Both the position numbers and the translations under genes were made by a program. Shown here one piece after another: positions 17,150 through 25,774 of a DNA stretch of 64,000 nt (position 1 is its first letter; every line of letters begins with the position of its first letter). The DNA comes from Nocardia grenadensis NBRC 108939 (GTDB lineage: Bacteria > Actinomycetota > Actinomycetes > Mycobacteriales > Mycobacteriaceae), in contig NZ_BDCJ01000001.1 in assembly GCF_001613445.1 (NCBI RefSeq), positions 147,754 through 211,753 of the forward strand, in the 5' to 3' direction. The notes beneath the pieces are model-generated. The model searched no databases. It saw nothing but the letters and a program-made list of their open reading frames with translations, and was not told where the DNA came from.

Positions 17150-17689
17150 TCACCGGACGGCGTTCGCGGAAGCCGGAACCGTATTCGTGGATGAAGTTCG
17201 CACCATGGTGCGTCCGGCGATCCAGCGCAGTAAACGGACGCGACGGGCCCACCGGGCGGGGTGGGAAACGGAGCCGGTGAGGGCGTGTTCTGCACGATCC
17301 AGGCAATCTTCCAGGAGGGCGTCGTGCATCCATCGGTAGGCCAGGGGCCATGTCAGTCGCGCCCGGCCGCGAGCGTTCATGGCGAGCAGGTGAATCAGAT
17401 CGGTGCCGCCGGAAGCGGCCTGGACGGTGAATTCGTGGAAGCCGTCGAAGCCGCGGGGTCCGGTGAAACGGAAGCGCACCCAGTGGCCGGGTACGTAGTG
17501 CTCCACCGTGTACCGGATGGGGCCGTGCCCACCGGCCGCGCCTGCTTCGAGAGGGCGGTCGAACCGCATCGCCGGCCAGCAGTGCGCTGGCCAGAGGGCG
17601 TCGTCCTCGCCGGCGAGGCTGTCCACCAATGCGCTGACCGCGCTGACCGGGGCAGGCAGGTGACGTAGGTGAACGTTGACAACAGCCAT
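17150..17689 (-). CDS. SRPBCC-superfamily protein (START/Bet v1-like)
   Basis: A 179-residue lipid- or ligand-binding fold. The typical strand-helix order is visible: VNVHLRHLPAPVSAVSALVD, then MRFDRPLEAG, HYVPGHWVRFRFTGPRGFDG, FTVQAASGGTDLIHLLAMNA and the long C-terminal helix from WPLAYRWMHDALLEDCLDRAEHAL. The last 30 residues are basic. Related actinobacterial proteins are uncharacterised. It is divergent from a TetR regulator with several overlapping inverted repeats between them, so it is probably that regulator's main target. Confidence 0.75.
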   Translation of the reverse strand: MAVVNVHLRHLPAPVSAVSALVDSLAGEDDALWPAHCWPAMRFDRPLEAGAAGGHGPIRYTVEHYVPGHWVRFRFTGPRGFDGFHEFTVQAASGGTDLIHLLAMNARGRARLTWPLAYRWMHDALLEDCLDRAEHALTGSVSHPARWARRVRLLRWIAGRTMVRTSSTNTVPASANAVR

Positions 17690-17808
17690 GTTCGGCTCCT
17701 TACTTCGGGCCGGTACGGCGTAACAACCCGCCGACGCGCGGGGCCGGTCGTGGGAGGTCGACCGGCGGGTCGGGTCCGGGCGGTCGGCTTCCGGCAGATC
17801 AAATTTTG

Positions 17809-17847
17809 GAGATTAATCTCTAAAAAGAATTAGAGCATATCCTCTAG
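17809..17847. promoter_or_regulatory. Overlapping inverted repeats, candidate TetR operator
   Basis: In order: a perfect palindrome GAGATTAATCTC (17809-17820); CTCTAA (17818-17823) facing TTAGAG (17830-17835) over 6 bases; and that TTAGAG facing CTCTAG (17842-17847), again over 6 bases. The half-site is CTCTA. The array ends three bases before the TetR ATG, in an AT-rich patch likely to hold both promoters. Confidence 0.65.
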
Positions 17848-17850
17848 TAC

Positions 17851-18489
17851 ATGGGAAGGCCCCCGAGACACGATGCCGATCGGCTCCTGGACGCCGCCGC
17901 AGAACTCCTGGCCGGAGGCGGGCCGGCCGCTGTCACCATGTCGGGAGTGGCCAAAGCCGCCGGCGCACCGAGCGGGTCGGTGTATCACCGCTTCCCGGAT
18001 CGCCCTGCGTTACTGGCCGCGCTGTGGTCACGCGCGCTACGGGGATTCCACGACGAACTGTTCGCCGCGCTGAGTCTCGGAGAACCGCAGGAAGCGATTC
18101 GCCGCAGCGCCCGTACGAGTCTCGAGTGGGCTCGGCGCAATCCCCGCGAAGCGCGCGTCCTGCTCGTCGGAGCGAAAGAGCTGGAAGAGCAGAACTGGAG
18201 CGAGCGGGCTCGCAGGGACGCCGCGCGAGACAACACCGCGCTACACGACGCCCTGAACGCCCTGATCCAGAACGGCGACGATCCCGCTCCCGACGCCGCC
18301 GACCGGGCACTTCTCGCGGTGGTCGACCTGCCCTATGCCATGATCAAGCGATATCTGAGTGCCGGTCGGCAGATCCCCGACTACGCACCCGACCTCGCCG
18401 AGCAGGCGGCGGCCGCGCTGTTCGCTATGAGCCGGAGCCGGACAACCAACACTCGCTCGGTGGACCACAGCGGCGAGACCACGCAGTAA
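17851..18489 (+). CDS. TetR/AcrR-family transcriptional regulator
   Basis: A 212-residue repressor. The N-terminal HTH is complete: ADRLLDAAAELLAGGGPAAVTMSGVAKAAGAPSGSVYHRFPDRPALL, with SGSVYHRF as recognition helix. The C-terminal ligand-binding half is helical and carries the segment RARRDAARDNTALHDALNALI; it resembles TetR_C domains of uncharacterised actinobacterial regulators. ATG 17851 follows the repeat array directly, so the message may be leaderless. It should control the divergent SRPBCC gene and itself. Confidence 0.9.
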   Translation: MGRPPRHDADRLLDAAAELLAGGGPAAVTMSGVAKAAGAPSGSVYHRFPDRPALLAALWSRALRGFHDELFAALSLGEPQEAIRRSARTSLEWARRNPREARVLLVGAKELEEQNWSERARRDAARDNTALHDALNALIQNGDDPAPDAADRALLAVVDLPYAMIKRYLSAGRQIPDYAPDLAEQAAAALFAMSRSRTTNTRSVDHSGETTQ

Positions 18490-18686
18490 GCAATCGGTGC
18501 CCCGGGCGCCGCGCGGTTGTCGACGTGACCTGCTCGCGACCGGTCACATATAGCTCTTCGGCCGGCCGCTCGCGCGGGGTGTTCCGGACCGACCGCCGCC
18601 TCCCGCGTCCGGCGAGGAGTACACGCCCATTCCGCCGGAGCCGTAGAGATTCCGCAGGCACGAGATTCACCCGTGCCTGTGACGAA

Positions 18687-19019
18687 TCAAGGGTGGGCCT
18701 TCTGATACGCCTCGGCGATCTCCGCCGAGATCCGTCCCCGGCTCGACACTTCCAGCCCGTTCTTGCGGGCCCACTCGCGGATCGTCTGGGTCCGGGCATT
18801 GCCGCCCGTGGCCTGCGGACGCTGTTTACCCTTCGCCCGGCCGCCGACCCGGCGCGCATGCGCCGACCAAAAACCGATTGTCTCGCGCAGCTTTTCGGCA
18901 TTTCCGGCCGACAGGTCGATCTCGTAGGTGACACCGTCCAGAGCGAGCGTGACAGTTTCCTCGGCGATGGAAGTTCCGTCGTAGTCGTCGACCAGCTCGA
19001 CGATCACCTTGCGCGCCAT
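18687..19019 (-). CDS. lsr2: Lsr2 nucleoid-associated protein / xenogeneic silencer
   Basis: A 110-residue homologue of mycobacterial Lsr2, which bridges AT-rich DNA and silences acquired and virulence genes. The N-terminal dimerisation/oligomerisation domain starts MARKVIVELVDDYDG and includes TVTLALDGVTYEIDL. A basic linker (RVGGRAKGKQRPQATGG) leads to the DNA-binding domain REWARKNGLEVSSRGRISAE with the AT-hook-like RGR at residues 94-96. GGAGGA lies six bases ahead of the ATG. Actinobacteria often have two or more copies; this one is not next to clpC or lysS, so whether it is the main copy cannot be told. Confidence 0.95.
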   Translation of the reverse strand: MARKVIVELVDDYDGTSIAEETVTLALDGVTYEIDLSAGNAEKLRETIGFWSAHARRVGGRAKGKQRPQATGGNARTQTIREWARKNGLEVSSRGRISAEIAEAYQKAHP

Positions 19020-19148
19020 GCAGTCCTCCGAACAATGGGCAAACTATCCGGACAATGGTAGCCATAGGGACCTGCAGGCCCGGAACCCGGCAGCGCAGTC
19101 CGCTCCGGCGAACCGGAAGACCAGGGCCCAGTCCGGTGTTCCACGGGT

Positions 19149-20117
19149 GTGGAACTGTCGTTGCTGGATCGCTCGCGGACCCGGGTGGGAGAACCCGAAT
19201 CGGCCGCGTTGGCCCATACCGTCGAACGGGCTGTGGCGGCCGAGAAGTCGGGATATCGGCGTTTCTGGGTGGCCGAGCACCACGCGGTGCCCGGGATCGC
19301 CTCCGGGTCGCCGCCGGTCCTGCTGGGGGCGCTGGGCTCCCGGACATCGACCATCCGGATCGGGTCCGGCGGCGTAATGCTGCCGCATCATCGGCCCCTG
19401 GTGGTGGCGGAGCAGTTTCTCATGCTGGAGGCGCTGTTCCCGGGTCGTATCGATCTCGGCTTGGGGCGCTCGCCGGCGTTCACCGCCCCGGTGCGGCGGG
19501 CCATGCGGCAGGACGAGGCCGCACCCCACCGGTTCCCGGACGATCTGGCCGAACTGCGCGACTATCTCGACGGCACCGGTCCGGTCACCGCTCATCCGGT
19601 GAGCGACCGGAAGATCCCCATGTTCGTTCTGGCCACCGGGCAGGGCCTGACCGTGGCCGCGCGGCTGGGGCTGCCGGCGGTGCTCGGCGGGCCGCTGCTC
19701 GACAGCCCGGATCTGGCGGCGGCTCTGGCCGGTTACCGCCGGGATTTCCGGCCGAGCCCGCGGGCCGAGCGGCCGCGCGTGATGCTCGCGCTGGAGGTCA
19801 CCGTCGCCGAAACCGACGAGCAGGCCCGCGCACTCGTCCTGCCCGAGGCCTGGGCGATGGCGCAGTCCCGGTCCACCGGCGTCTTCCCGCCGTTGGCGCC
19901 GGTCGGTGAGCGCACGGCGTGGACCGACCAAACGCGTCGTCGCGTCGAGGCGGCGGTGCGGCGTGCGATCGCGGGCACACCGCAGACGGTGCGGCGCCGG
20001 ATCGAGCAGCTCACCGACCGGACCGGCGCCGCGGAACTGCTGGCCACCACCTCCACCTACGACCGCGCGGCGCTGGCCGCCTCCGATGCCGCATTGGCGC
20101 GGATCGTCGCCGGTTGA
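19149..20117 (+). CDS. Luciferase-like (LLM) flavin-dependent oxidoreductase
   Basis: A 322-residue TIM-barrel oxidoreductase of the bacterial-luciferase family, using FMN or F420. Diagnostic segments are MELSLLDRSRTRVGE at the first strand, GYRRFWVAEHHAVPGIASGSPPVLL, IRIGSGGVMLPHHRPLVVAEQF and LEALFPGRIDLGLGRSP, which match the MsnO8-type subgroup. A GTG start is needed because the conserved N-terminal strand begins there. It nearly abuts the convergent hydrolase (3 bases). The substrate is unknown. Confidence 0.88.
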   Translation: MELSLLDRSRTRVGEPESAALAHTVERAVAAEKSGYRRFWVAEHHAVPGIASGSPPVLLGALGSRTSTIRIGSGGVMLPHHRPLVVAEQFLMLEALFPGRIDLGLGRSPAFTAPVRRAMRQDEAAPHRFPDDLAELRDYLDGTGPVTAHPVSDRKIPMFVLATGQGLTVAARLGLPAVLGGPLLDSPDLAAALAGYRRDFRPSPRAERPRVMLALEVTVAETDEQARALVLPEAWAMAQSRSTGVFPPLAPVGERTAWTDQTRRRVEAAVRRAIAGTPQTVRRRIEQLTDRTGAAELLATTSTYDRAALAASDAALARIVAG

Positions 20118-20120
20118 GCG

Positions 20121-21032
20121 TCAGGGCCGAGTGGGAGCCCAACGGGCTGTGGTGAGGCGCCGGATCTCCTCGACCACCAGGTCGGGTTCGGTCAGCGGGA
20201 CGTAGTGGCCGGAGGCCGGCGCGAGCACATGGCGCCCGGCGGGCGATACCGCGGCCCGGTGGGCGTGGGCGGCGTTCGCCGCGGCGCGGATACGGGCGGT
20301 CATCCCGTCCCCGGCGCGGCCGCCCGAGATCACCGTCACCGGGATGGCGCCGAGTTCGGGCGGATCGTCGCGCCAGGTGGCGAGCTCGTCGAGGAAGGTG
20401 CGGGCCTGGACCGACTGCGTGCGCATGGCGCCCGGAGTGAACGCCTCTCGTTCCATATCCCGCCGGACGTCCGCCGGGACCGCGTTCAGCATCGAGCGGT
20501 ACATCGATCCGAGCAACCCGAGTCGCGCGAGGGCGCTGTGCACCACCAGGGTGAGGCGCTCCACCCGGCGGATCGCCGCACCGAACAATAGGTCGGTCGC
20601 CTCGTCGGTGGGATCGACGAGCACGAGTCCGCGGATCCGTGCCGGCCGGCGGCACGCGGCGAGCCGGGCGACGACACCACCGGCACTGTGCCCGACCAGG
20701 ACGAACGGACCGGGTCCGAAGTGATCGAGGACATCCGCCAGATCGCCGGCGATCCGGTCCAGGGCACGGCCGGCGGGGTCGGCCGGACTGCGGCCCAGCC
20801 CGGCCCTGTCGTAGACCACGGCCCGGGCGAACAGGCCGACCGCGGGCTGCACGAGACCCCACGACGAACGGGTCGCCGCCGCACCCGCTTCGAAGACGAC
20901 GGTGGGTGCTATCGTTCCCGGCGGACCGGGCAGGACCATGGCGTGCAGCGGTCGGCCCTCCCGCGTGGTGATCCGCTCCGGCACACCCTGGGTGTGCTGA
21001 TCGGGTCCGGAAACGAAATCCGTCTCGGGCAA
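20121..21032 (-). CDS. Alpha/beta hydrolase
   Basis: A 303-residue serine hydrolase. The oxyanion strand is PTVVFEAGAAATRSSWG, the nucleophile elbow is FVLVGHSAGGVVARL (Ser about 122), the acid is likely in TVISGGRAGDG or the strand before it, and the closing motif is APASGHYVPLTEPDLV with the catalytic His. A cap domain lies between LVLVDPTDEATDLL and the TFLDELATWRDD segment. This arrangement resembles esterases and lipase-like enzymes of the lid-containing type. It is not in an operon with a pathway gene, so the substrate cannot be assigned. Confidence 0.87.
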   Translation of the reverse strand: MPETDFVSGPDQHTQGVPERITTREGRPLHAMVLPGPPGTIAPTVVFEAGAAATRSSWGLVQPAVGLFARAVVYDRAGLGRSPADPAGRALDRIAGDLADVLDHFGPGPFVLVGHSAGGVVARLAACRRPARIRGLVLVDPTDEATDLLFGAAIRRVERLTLVVHSALARLGLLGSMYRSMLNAVPADVRRDMEREAFTPGAMRTQSVQARTFLDELATWRDDPPELGAIPVTVISGGRAGDGMTARIRAAANAAHAHRAAVSPAGRHVLAPASGHYVPLTEPDLVVEEIRRLTTARWAPTRP

Positions 21033-21270
21033 TTCGAGGGCACCTCATCGATTCGGCACCGCGGGCCGGACGACCCGGAGCGGCGGGCAGCGGAGTCGGG
21101 AGCGCCGGTGGGGCGCGGAGGCGACGCTATCATTCGTGGGGCGCCGACCGGGCACCTTCCTCGACTCTGCCGCGCGCTACCGGATGGGGGACCGGTTGCG
21201 CCGCAAGCTTTTCGATCACCCGCTTCCGGCCGCGCCGAGAGCTTACCCGCCCCGTGGGCCGCTCCGGGCG

Positions 21271-22161
21271 CTAACCGACGCGGGACGCGAGGAACTCGCG
21301 GAAGGCGCGCAGGGTCTCGGTCGGCGCCTCGAGCTGCGGGTAATGCCCCACATCGGGCAGTTCCACCACATCGGGCTCGGCGACCAGCTGCCGGTACCGG
21401 CGCACCATTCGCGCGCCCGATACCGGGTCGCGCAGGCCGTCGATCAGCCGGACCGGGACCTGCGGGCGGACCAGCGCCCCGACCCAGCGCTCCCGGTGGG
21501 CACGCCGCTCGGCCATATAGCCCATCAATTTGTGGCCGTTGCGCTTTCCGTGCTTACTGCACCACAGCATCCAGAACTGGTGCATCTGTTCCTCGTCCGG
21601 TCGCGACTCGGCGGCGAACACCGCGCCCAGGCTGTGCGCGAAGGTCTTCTCGTTGCCGAACCGGCCGACCAGCGGCCCCAGCGGGCTCGCGAGCAGGTTC
21701 TGGATGGGCCGGGGCCGATGGGCCTCGGGGAAGAGGCCGCCGTTGAGCAGGCAAACCGATTCGATCACCAGGGACCGATCGCCGGCGGCCCGGCGTTCGG
21801 CATCCCGGGCCAGCATTTCCTGGGCCACCGTATCGCCGTAGTCGTGGGCCAGGATGTGGAACTCCTGCACACCTTGTTCCCGGAGCAGCTGTTCGGCCAG
21901 ATCGGCCTGGTCGGCGATCGTGTAGTCGTAGTGCTGCGGTTTGGCGGACCAGCCGAAACCGATCAGATCCGGGGCGAGGACCCGCTCGAACTGCTCGCAC
22001 AGCTCCGGCCACAGGGCGTGCCAGTCCCAGGACGCGGTGGGGAAACCGTGTAGGCACAGTAGCGTCCCGGACGATCCGGTACCGCCCGCGCGCCAGAAGA
22101 TCTGGTGTCCGCGATGGGTGAAACGCGCTCCGCTCGACCGCCAACTCGCAAACTCGTCCAT
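21271..22161 (-). CDS. Alpha/beta hydrolase with Asp nucleophile (epoxide hydrolase / haloalkane dehalogenase type)
   Basis: A 296-residue enzyme. The oxyanion motif is LLCLHGFPTASWDW (residues 34-47), the nucleophile elbow HILAHDYGDTVAQEM places an aspartate (D107) where serine hydrolases have Ser, and the catalytic His is in ELPDVGHYPQLEAP near the end. Asp nucleophiles are used by epoxide hydrolases and haloalkane dehalogenases. The cap region (LLNGGLFPEAHRPRPIQNLL and onward) resembles the RsbQ/haloalkane group. I chose ATG 22161 (MDEFASW); the frame runs open upstream but without family similarity. Confidence 0.85.
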   Translation of the reverse strand: MDEFASWRSSGARFTHRGHQIFWRAGGTGSSGTLLCLHGFPTASWDWHALWPELCEQFERVLAPDLIGFGWSAKPQHYDYTIADQADLAEQLLREQGVQEFHILAHDYGDTVAQEMLARDAERRAAGDRSLVIESVCLLNGGLFPEAHRPRPIQNLLASPLGPLVGRFGNEKTFAHSLGAVFAAESRPDEEQMHQFWMLWCSKHGKRNGHKLMGYMAERRAHRERWVGALVRPQVPVRLIDGLRDPVSGARMVRRYRQLVAEPDVVELPDVGHYPQLEAPTETLRAFREFLASRVG

Positions 22162-22329
22162 AGCCCCAGCATGCCCCGCCGCGGGGCGCCGGTCGAGTAG
22201 GTCGCGGGCGAGTCGGCGCGACGTCGCCACCTGCGGAATGCGCGGGCAGTACGCAGGTAGGCTCGGCGCCCGGAGGAACTGCCGGCCGGGCCGGCGATCC
22301 GGCCCGGCCATTCGACGAGGAGGCACACC

Positions 22330-23241
22330 GTGCGTATCGGCATTCTGCTCAGTGAACGGTCCGGCGCCGACGCGCTGCGCCTGCTCACCGACGATCTCCG
22401 CCGGGTCGCCGAGGAGGGGTTCGCCTCGGCCTGGCTCTCGCATATCTTCGGCGTGGACGCGCTCACGGCGCTCGCGGTCGCGGGCGGCCAGGTGCCCGGG
22501 ATCGAACTCGGCACCGCGGTGGTGCCCACCTATCCACGCCATCCCGGGGCGCTGGCCCAGCAGGCGCGGACCACGGCGCTCGCGGTGGGACCGGACCGGC
22601 TCACCCTCGGTATCGGACTGTCACACCAGGTGGTCATCGAGAACATCTACGGGTACGGGTTCGAGCGGCCGGCCCGCCATATGCGCGAGTACCTCGCTGT
22701 GCTGGGCCCGCTGCTGGAGCGGCGGCCGGTTTCCTACAAGGGCGAAACGCTGAGCGGGAACTTGGAACTCGGAATCCCCGACGAGGGCCGGATTCCCGTG
22801 CTGCTCGCCGCGCTCGGCACCCAGATGCTGCGGCTGGCGGGCCGGCACGCCGACGGCACCGTGCTGTGGATGACCGGCCCGGCCACTATTCGCGACCATA
22901 TCGCGCCGACGATCGACGCCGCCGTCGCCGACGCGGGCCGGCCGCCGGCGCGTATCGTCTGCGCGCTTCCGGTATTGGTGACCGATGATGTCGCCGGCGC
23001 CCGGGAACGGGCGGCCACCACCTTCGCGATGTACGGCACCCTGCCGTCGTATCGAGCGATGATGGATCGCGAAGGCGTGGCCGGGCCCGCGGATCTGGCC
23101 ATCATCGGGTCCGAGGAGCAGGTCGAGGCCCGTATCCGCGATATCTTCGACGCGGGAGCCACCGAATTCGTCGCCTCGGTCTTCGCCGGCGGGGCGGAGG
23201 CAACTCGAACGCGCGCACTGCTGTCGGGGCTGACGGGCTGA
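22330..23241 (+). CDS. F420-dependent LLM-class oxidoreductase
   Basis: A 303-residue TIM-barrel oxidoreductase of the F420-type group. Signature segments are MRIGILLSERSGADALRLL, GFASAWLSHIFGVDALTAL, GIELGTAVVPTYPRHPGALA and DRLTLGIGLSHQVVIENIYG, the last being the family's conserved bulge strand. GAGGAGG lies 6 bases ahead of the GTG start. The group reduces or oxidises diverse small molecules using the deazaflavin F420. It is flanked by divergent or convergent genes, so no pathway context is available. Confidence 0.9.
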   Translation: MRIGILLSERSGADALRLLTDDLRRVAEEGFASAWLSHIFGVDALTALAVAGGQVPGIELGTAVVPTYPRHPGALAQQARTTALAVGPDRLTLGIGLSHQVVIENIYGYGFERPARHMREYLAVLGPLLERRPVSYKGETLSGNLELGIPDEGRIPVLLAALGTQMLRLAGRHADGTVLWMTGPATIRDHIAPTIDAAVADAGRPPARIVCALPVLVTDDVAGARERAATTFAMYGTLPSYRAMMDREGVAGPADLAIIGSEEQVEARIRDIFDAGATEFVASVFAGGAEATRTRALLSGLTG

Positions 23242-23274
23242 CCGCGGCGCCGCCGTCCCGGGCCCGGTGGTGCG

Positions 23275-24180
23275 TCAGGCCGGATGGGTGATCATGACCG
23301 GGCACGCGGAGTGCTGGATGAGCGACTGGCTGGTCGAACCGAGCAGCAGTCCACGGAATCCGCCCCGGCCCCGGCTGCCGACCACGACGAGTTGCGCGCG
23401 TTCGGACCATTCGCGCAGATGCTGGGCCGGTGTGGACGGGTACACCTCGCGGTGCACGGTGACCTCCGGATAACGCTGCTGCCAGCCCGCCAGCCGTTCG
23501 GCCAGCACCGCCTGTTCGGCGGTCTGCAGATCCTCGGCCGGGATCTCGATCAAACCGGTGCTCGCGAATTCGGTGAAGGTCAGATCACTCCAGGTGTGGA
23601 CGGCGACCAGATCGGTTTCGCGTTCGGCGGCCTCGGCGAAGGCGGCGGCGACCGCGGTGTCACTGACCGGGCTGCCGTCGACACCGACGACCACCGGGCC
23701 GCTGGTGATCTCGTCCCCGTTCTCGCGGACCGCGACGATCGTGCCGCTGCCGTGCGCGGCGACCGCCAGGATTGTCGAGCCCAGATGGGAGACCGCGCCA
23801 CCCCGCCGCGAGCCGAGTACCACCATATACGCGGATTCGGACAATTCGATCAGCATCTTCGCTGGGCTGTGCTCGGAGAGCAGAGTATCGACCTGCACCC
23901 TCGGCGCCGCCTCCCGGGCCACCTGGGTTCCGGTCGCCAGCGCCTGCTCACCGTGGGTTTTCAGCATGTGCACGGCTTCGTCGACCATGGGCTGGTAAGC
24001 AACCAGCCAGGTCTTGGCCGGGGTCGAATTCATCGCGTAGGCGAGGACCAGACGGCGGCCGCGCCGCGCGGCGACCGCCGCTGCCCAGCGGATGGCCGAA
24101 TGCGCGTCGGGAGTACCGTCCACACCCACTACGACGGCAGCGGATACGAGCCGGTGCGGAGTGTCTTCGTGTGCGGTCAT
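23275..24180 (-). CDS. Tandem-domain universal stress protein
   Basis: A 301-residue protein made of two UspA domains (about residues 10-150 and 155-300). Domain 1 begins VVGVDGTPDAHSAIRWAAAVA and carries VVLGSRRGGAVSHLGST. Domain 2 begins VVVGVDGSPVSDTAVAAAFA and carries the ATP-binding signature VVGSRGRGGFRGLLLGSTSQ (GxxGx9GS pattern). Tandem Usp proteins of this kind are induced by hypoxia and stationary phase in mycobacteria. I see no clear DosR box in the 174-base upstream region. Confidence 0.93.
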   Translation of the reverse strand: MTAHEDTPHRLVSAAVVVGVDGTPDAHSAIRWAAAVAARRGRRLVLAYAMNSTPAKTWLVAYQPMVDEAVHMLKTHGEQALATGTQVAREAAPRVQVDTLLSEHSPAKMLIELSESAYMVVLGSRRGGAVSHLGSTILAVAAHGSGTIVAVRENGDEITSGPVVVGVDGSPVSDTAVAAAFAEAAERETDLVAVHTWSDLTFTEFASTGLIEIPAEDLQTAEQAVLAERLAGWQQRYPEVTVHREVYPSTPAQHLREWSERAQLVVVGSRGRGGFRGLLLGSTSQSLIQHSACPVMITHPA

Positions 24181-24354
24181 AGGCCGAGTATCCCTCCGGC
24201 GGACAACCGCGGCGATATCCGCCGGGCGTGTCCGGCGAATTCGATTACGCGTATCGCGGGCTCGCCGTCCCGATATTCGCTACCACGGTTTTCGTTCGCG
24301 GCGCGCCGTAGCCGAGGCTTGTCGAATGCGGCGTGATGTGCAGATCATGATCGC

Positions 24355-24852
24355 GTGCTGATATCGGATGGGGTGATCGGGCTACGGCCGATCGCGGTAG
24401 CCGACGCCGCCGCGCATCTGGCGGCTCAGGGCCGGGAATCGATGCGCCGCGCCCCAGGACCGGGAACCCCGAATGTGGTGGCCGATTTCGAACGCTGCGC
24501 CGACCAGTGGGCACAGGACGGCCCGTACAAAACCTTCGGCGTGGTGGACGCGCTGACCCATGCGCTGGCGGGGACCCTGGACCTGGCGGTGGAACAGGAG
24601 TTCCTCGCGAAACGTCAGGCCGATATCGCCTTCGGTATCTACGCGCCGTGGCGGGGCCGGGGTGTCGCCGGCCGCAGCGTCGTGCTGGCGTGCCGCTATC
24701 TGGCCCGGCACGATCTGGCCGACGAGGCGGTATTGCGGATCGATCCGGACAACACGGCCGCGATGGCGCTGGCGCACCGGCTCGGATTTCATTACCACCA
24801 CACCGGCGTGGGCCCCGAGGGCCGCCTCGACTGGTTCATCCAGGCGGTCTGA
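24355..24852 (+). CDS. GNAT-family N-acetyltransferase
   Basis: A 165-residue acyl-CoA transferase of the RimJ/RimL-like type. The acetyl-CoA pyrophosphate loop is YAPWRGRGVAGRSVVL (motif A, R/Q-x-x-G-x-G/A near residues 100-107), preceded by strand ADIAFGIYA, and the C-terminal motif is RIDPDNTAAMALAHRLGFHYHHTG. A GTG at 24355 is the first start; another in-frame GTG at 24373 (VIGLRPI) is also possible and would fit the family's usual beginning. It converges on ku with a 7-base gap. The acceptor is unknown. Confidence 0.85.
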   Translation: MLISDGVIGLRPIAVADAAAHLAAQGRESMRRAPGPGTPNVVADFERCADQWAQDGPYKTFGVVDALTHALAGTLDLAVEQEFLAKRQADIAFGIYAPWRGRGVAGRSVVLACRYLARHDLADEAVLRIDPDNTAAMALAHRLGFHYHHTGVGPEGRLDWFIQAV

Positions 24853-24859
24853 CCAGGGT

Positions 24860-25774
24860 TCACGCGCCCTTCCGGGTTCGCTTCTGGGCGGTTTTCCGGG
24901 TCTTCGGCTCCGCCGTCTTGCGGGGTTGCGCTTTCCTGGTCGTAGACTTTCGCGCCTTCTTCGGGGCCGTGGATTCGGCGTCTCCGCCCGCGCCGCTGGC
25001 CTCCAGGCTGCGCTGCAACGCGGCCACCAGATCGACCACCTCGGCATCGGACTCCGCGGCGGCCGCCTCGGGGCGTTCGGGTGCCTTCCCGCCCCCGCCG
25101 GCGACGGCCTCGTCCAGCAGGCGCTGCAACTCGACCTGATATTCGTCGGTGTACTGGTCGGGGTCGAAATCGTCGGACATGGACTCGACCAGCGTCTCGG
25201 CCATCTTGATCTCCTGAGGCCGCGGCGTGCCCGCTTCCTCCAGCGATTCGAAGGAGACCGCGCGTACCTCGTCGGGCCACAGCAGGGTCTGCAGTACCAG
25301 CATGCCGTCCCGGACCCGCATGGCCGCCAGCCTGGTCTTCTGGCGCAGGGTGAAGTGCACGAGCGCGGTGCGGTCGATACGTTCCAGGGTGGCGGCGAGG
25401 AGCACATAGGCCTTGGGCGTATTCGAATCCGGTTCCAGATAGTAGGTCTTGTCGTACAGGATGGGATCGATCTGATCCGACGGGACGAATTGCAGTACCG
25501 GAATCTCGTGTTTCTCGGCGACCGGCAGTTTGGCGAAATCATCGTCGGTGAGGACGACTTTTTCCCCTTCCGGTGATTCGTACTGTTTATCGATATCGGC
25601 GAATGCGACCGATTTTCCGCATATCGTGCACACGCGGTCGTATTTGATCCGCCCGCCGTCCGCGGCGTGGACCTGATGGAATTTGATGTCGTGGTCCTCT
25701 GTGGCGGTGTAGACCTTCACGGGGACGTTCACCAGCCCGAACGCGATCGAGCCTTTCCAGATTGACCGCATCAC
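24860..25774 (-). CDS. ku: Ku DNA-end-binding protein (NHEJ)
   Basis: A 304-residue bacterial Ku that binds double-strand ends and recruits LigD for non-homologous end joining. The Ku core begins RSIWKGSIAFGLVNVPVKVY (residues 3-22), with HDIKFHQVHAADGGRIKYDRVC, then YDKTYYLEPD and TLRQKTRLAAMRVRDGMLVL. Residues 195-230 form the bridge, and the tail after 265 is a Lys/Arg-rich extension (KKARKSTTRKAQPRK) typical of actinobacterial Ku that aids DNA threading. Its start overlaps the stop of the lycopene cyclase gene (GTGATG), so translation is probably coupled. No ligD is adjacent in the window. Confidence 0.95.
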   Translation of the reverse strand: MMRSIWKGSIAFGLVNVPVKVYTATEDHDIKFHQVHAADGGRIKYDRVCTICGKSVAFADIDKQYESPEGEKVVLTDDDFAKLPVAEKHEIPVLQFVPSDQIDPILYDKTYYLEPDSNTPKAYVLLAATLERIDRTALVHFTLRQKTRLAAMRVRDGMLVLQTLLWPDEVRAVSFESLEEAGTPRPQEIKMAETLVESMSDDFDPDQYTDEYQVELQRLLDEAVAGGGGKAPERPEAAAAESDAEVVDLVAALQRSLEASGAGGDAESTAPKKARKSTTRKAQPRKTAEPKTRKTAQKRTRKGA

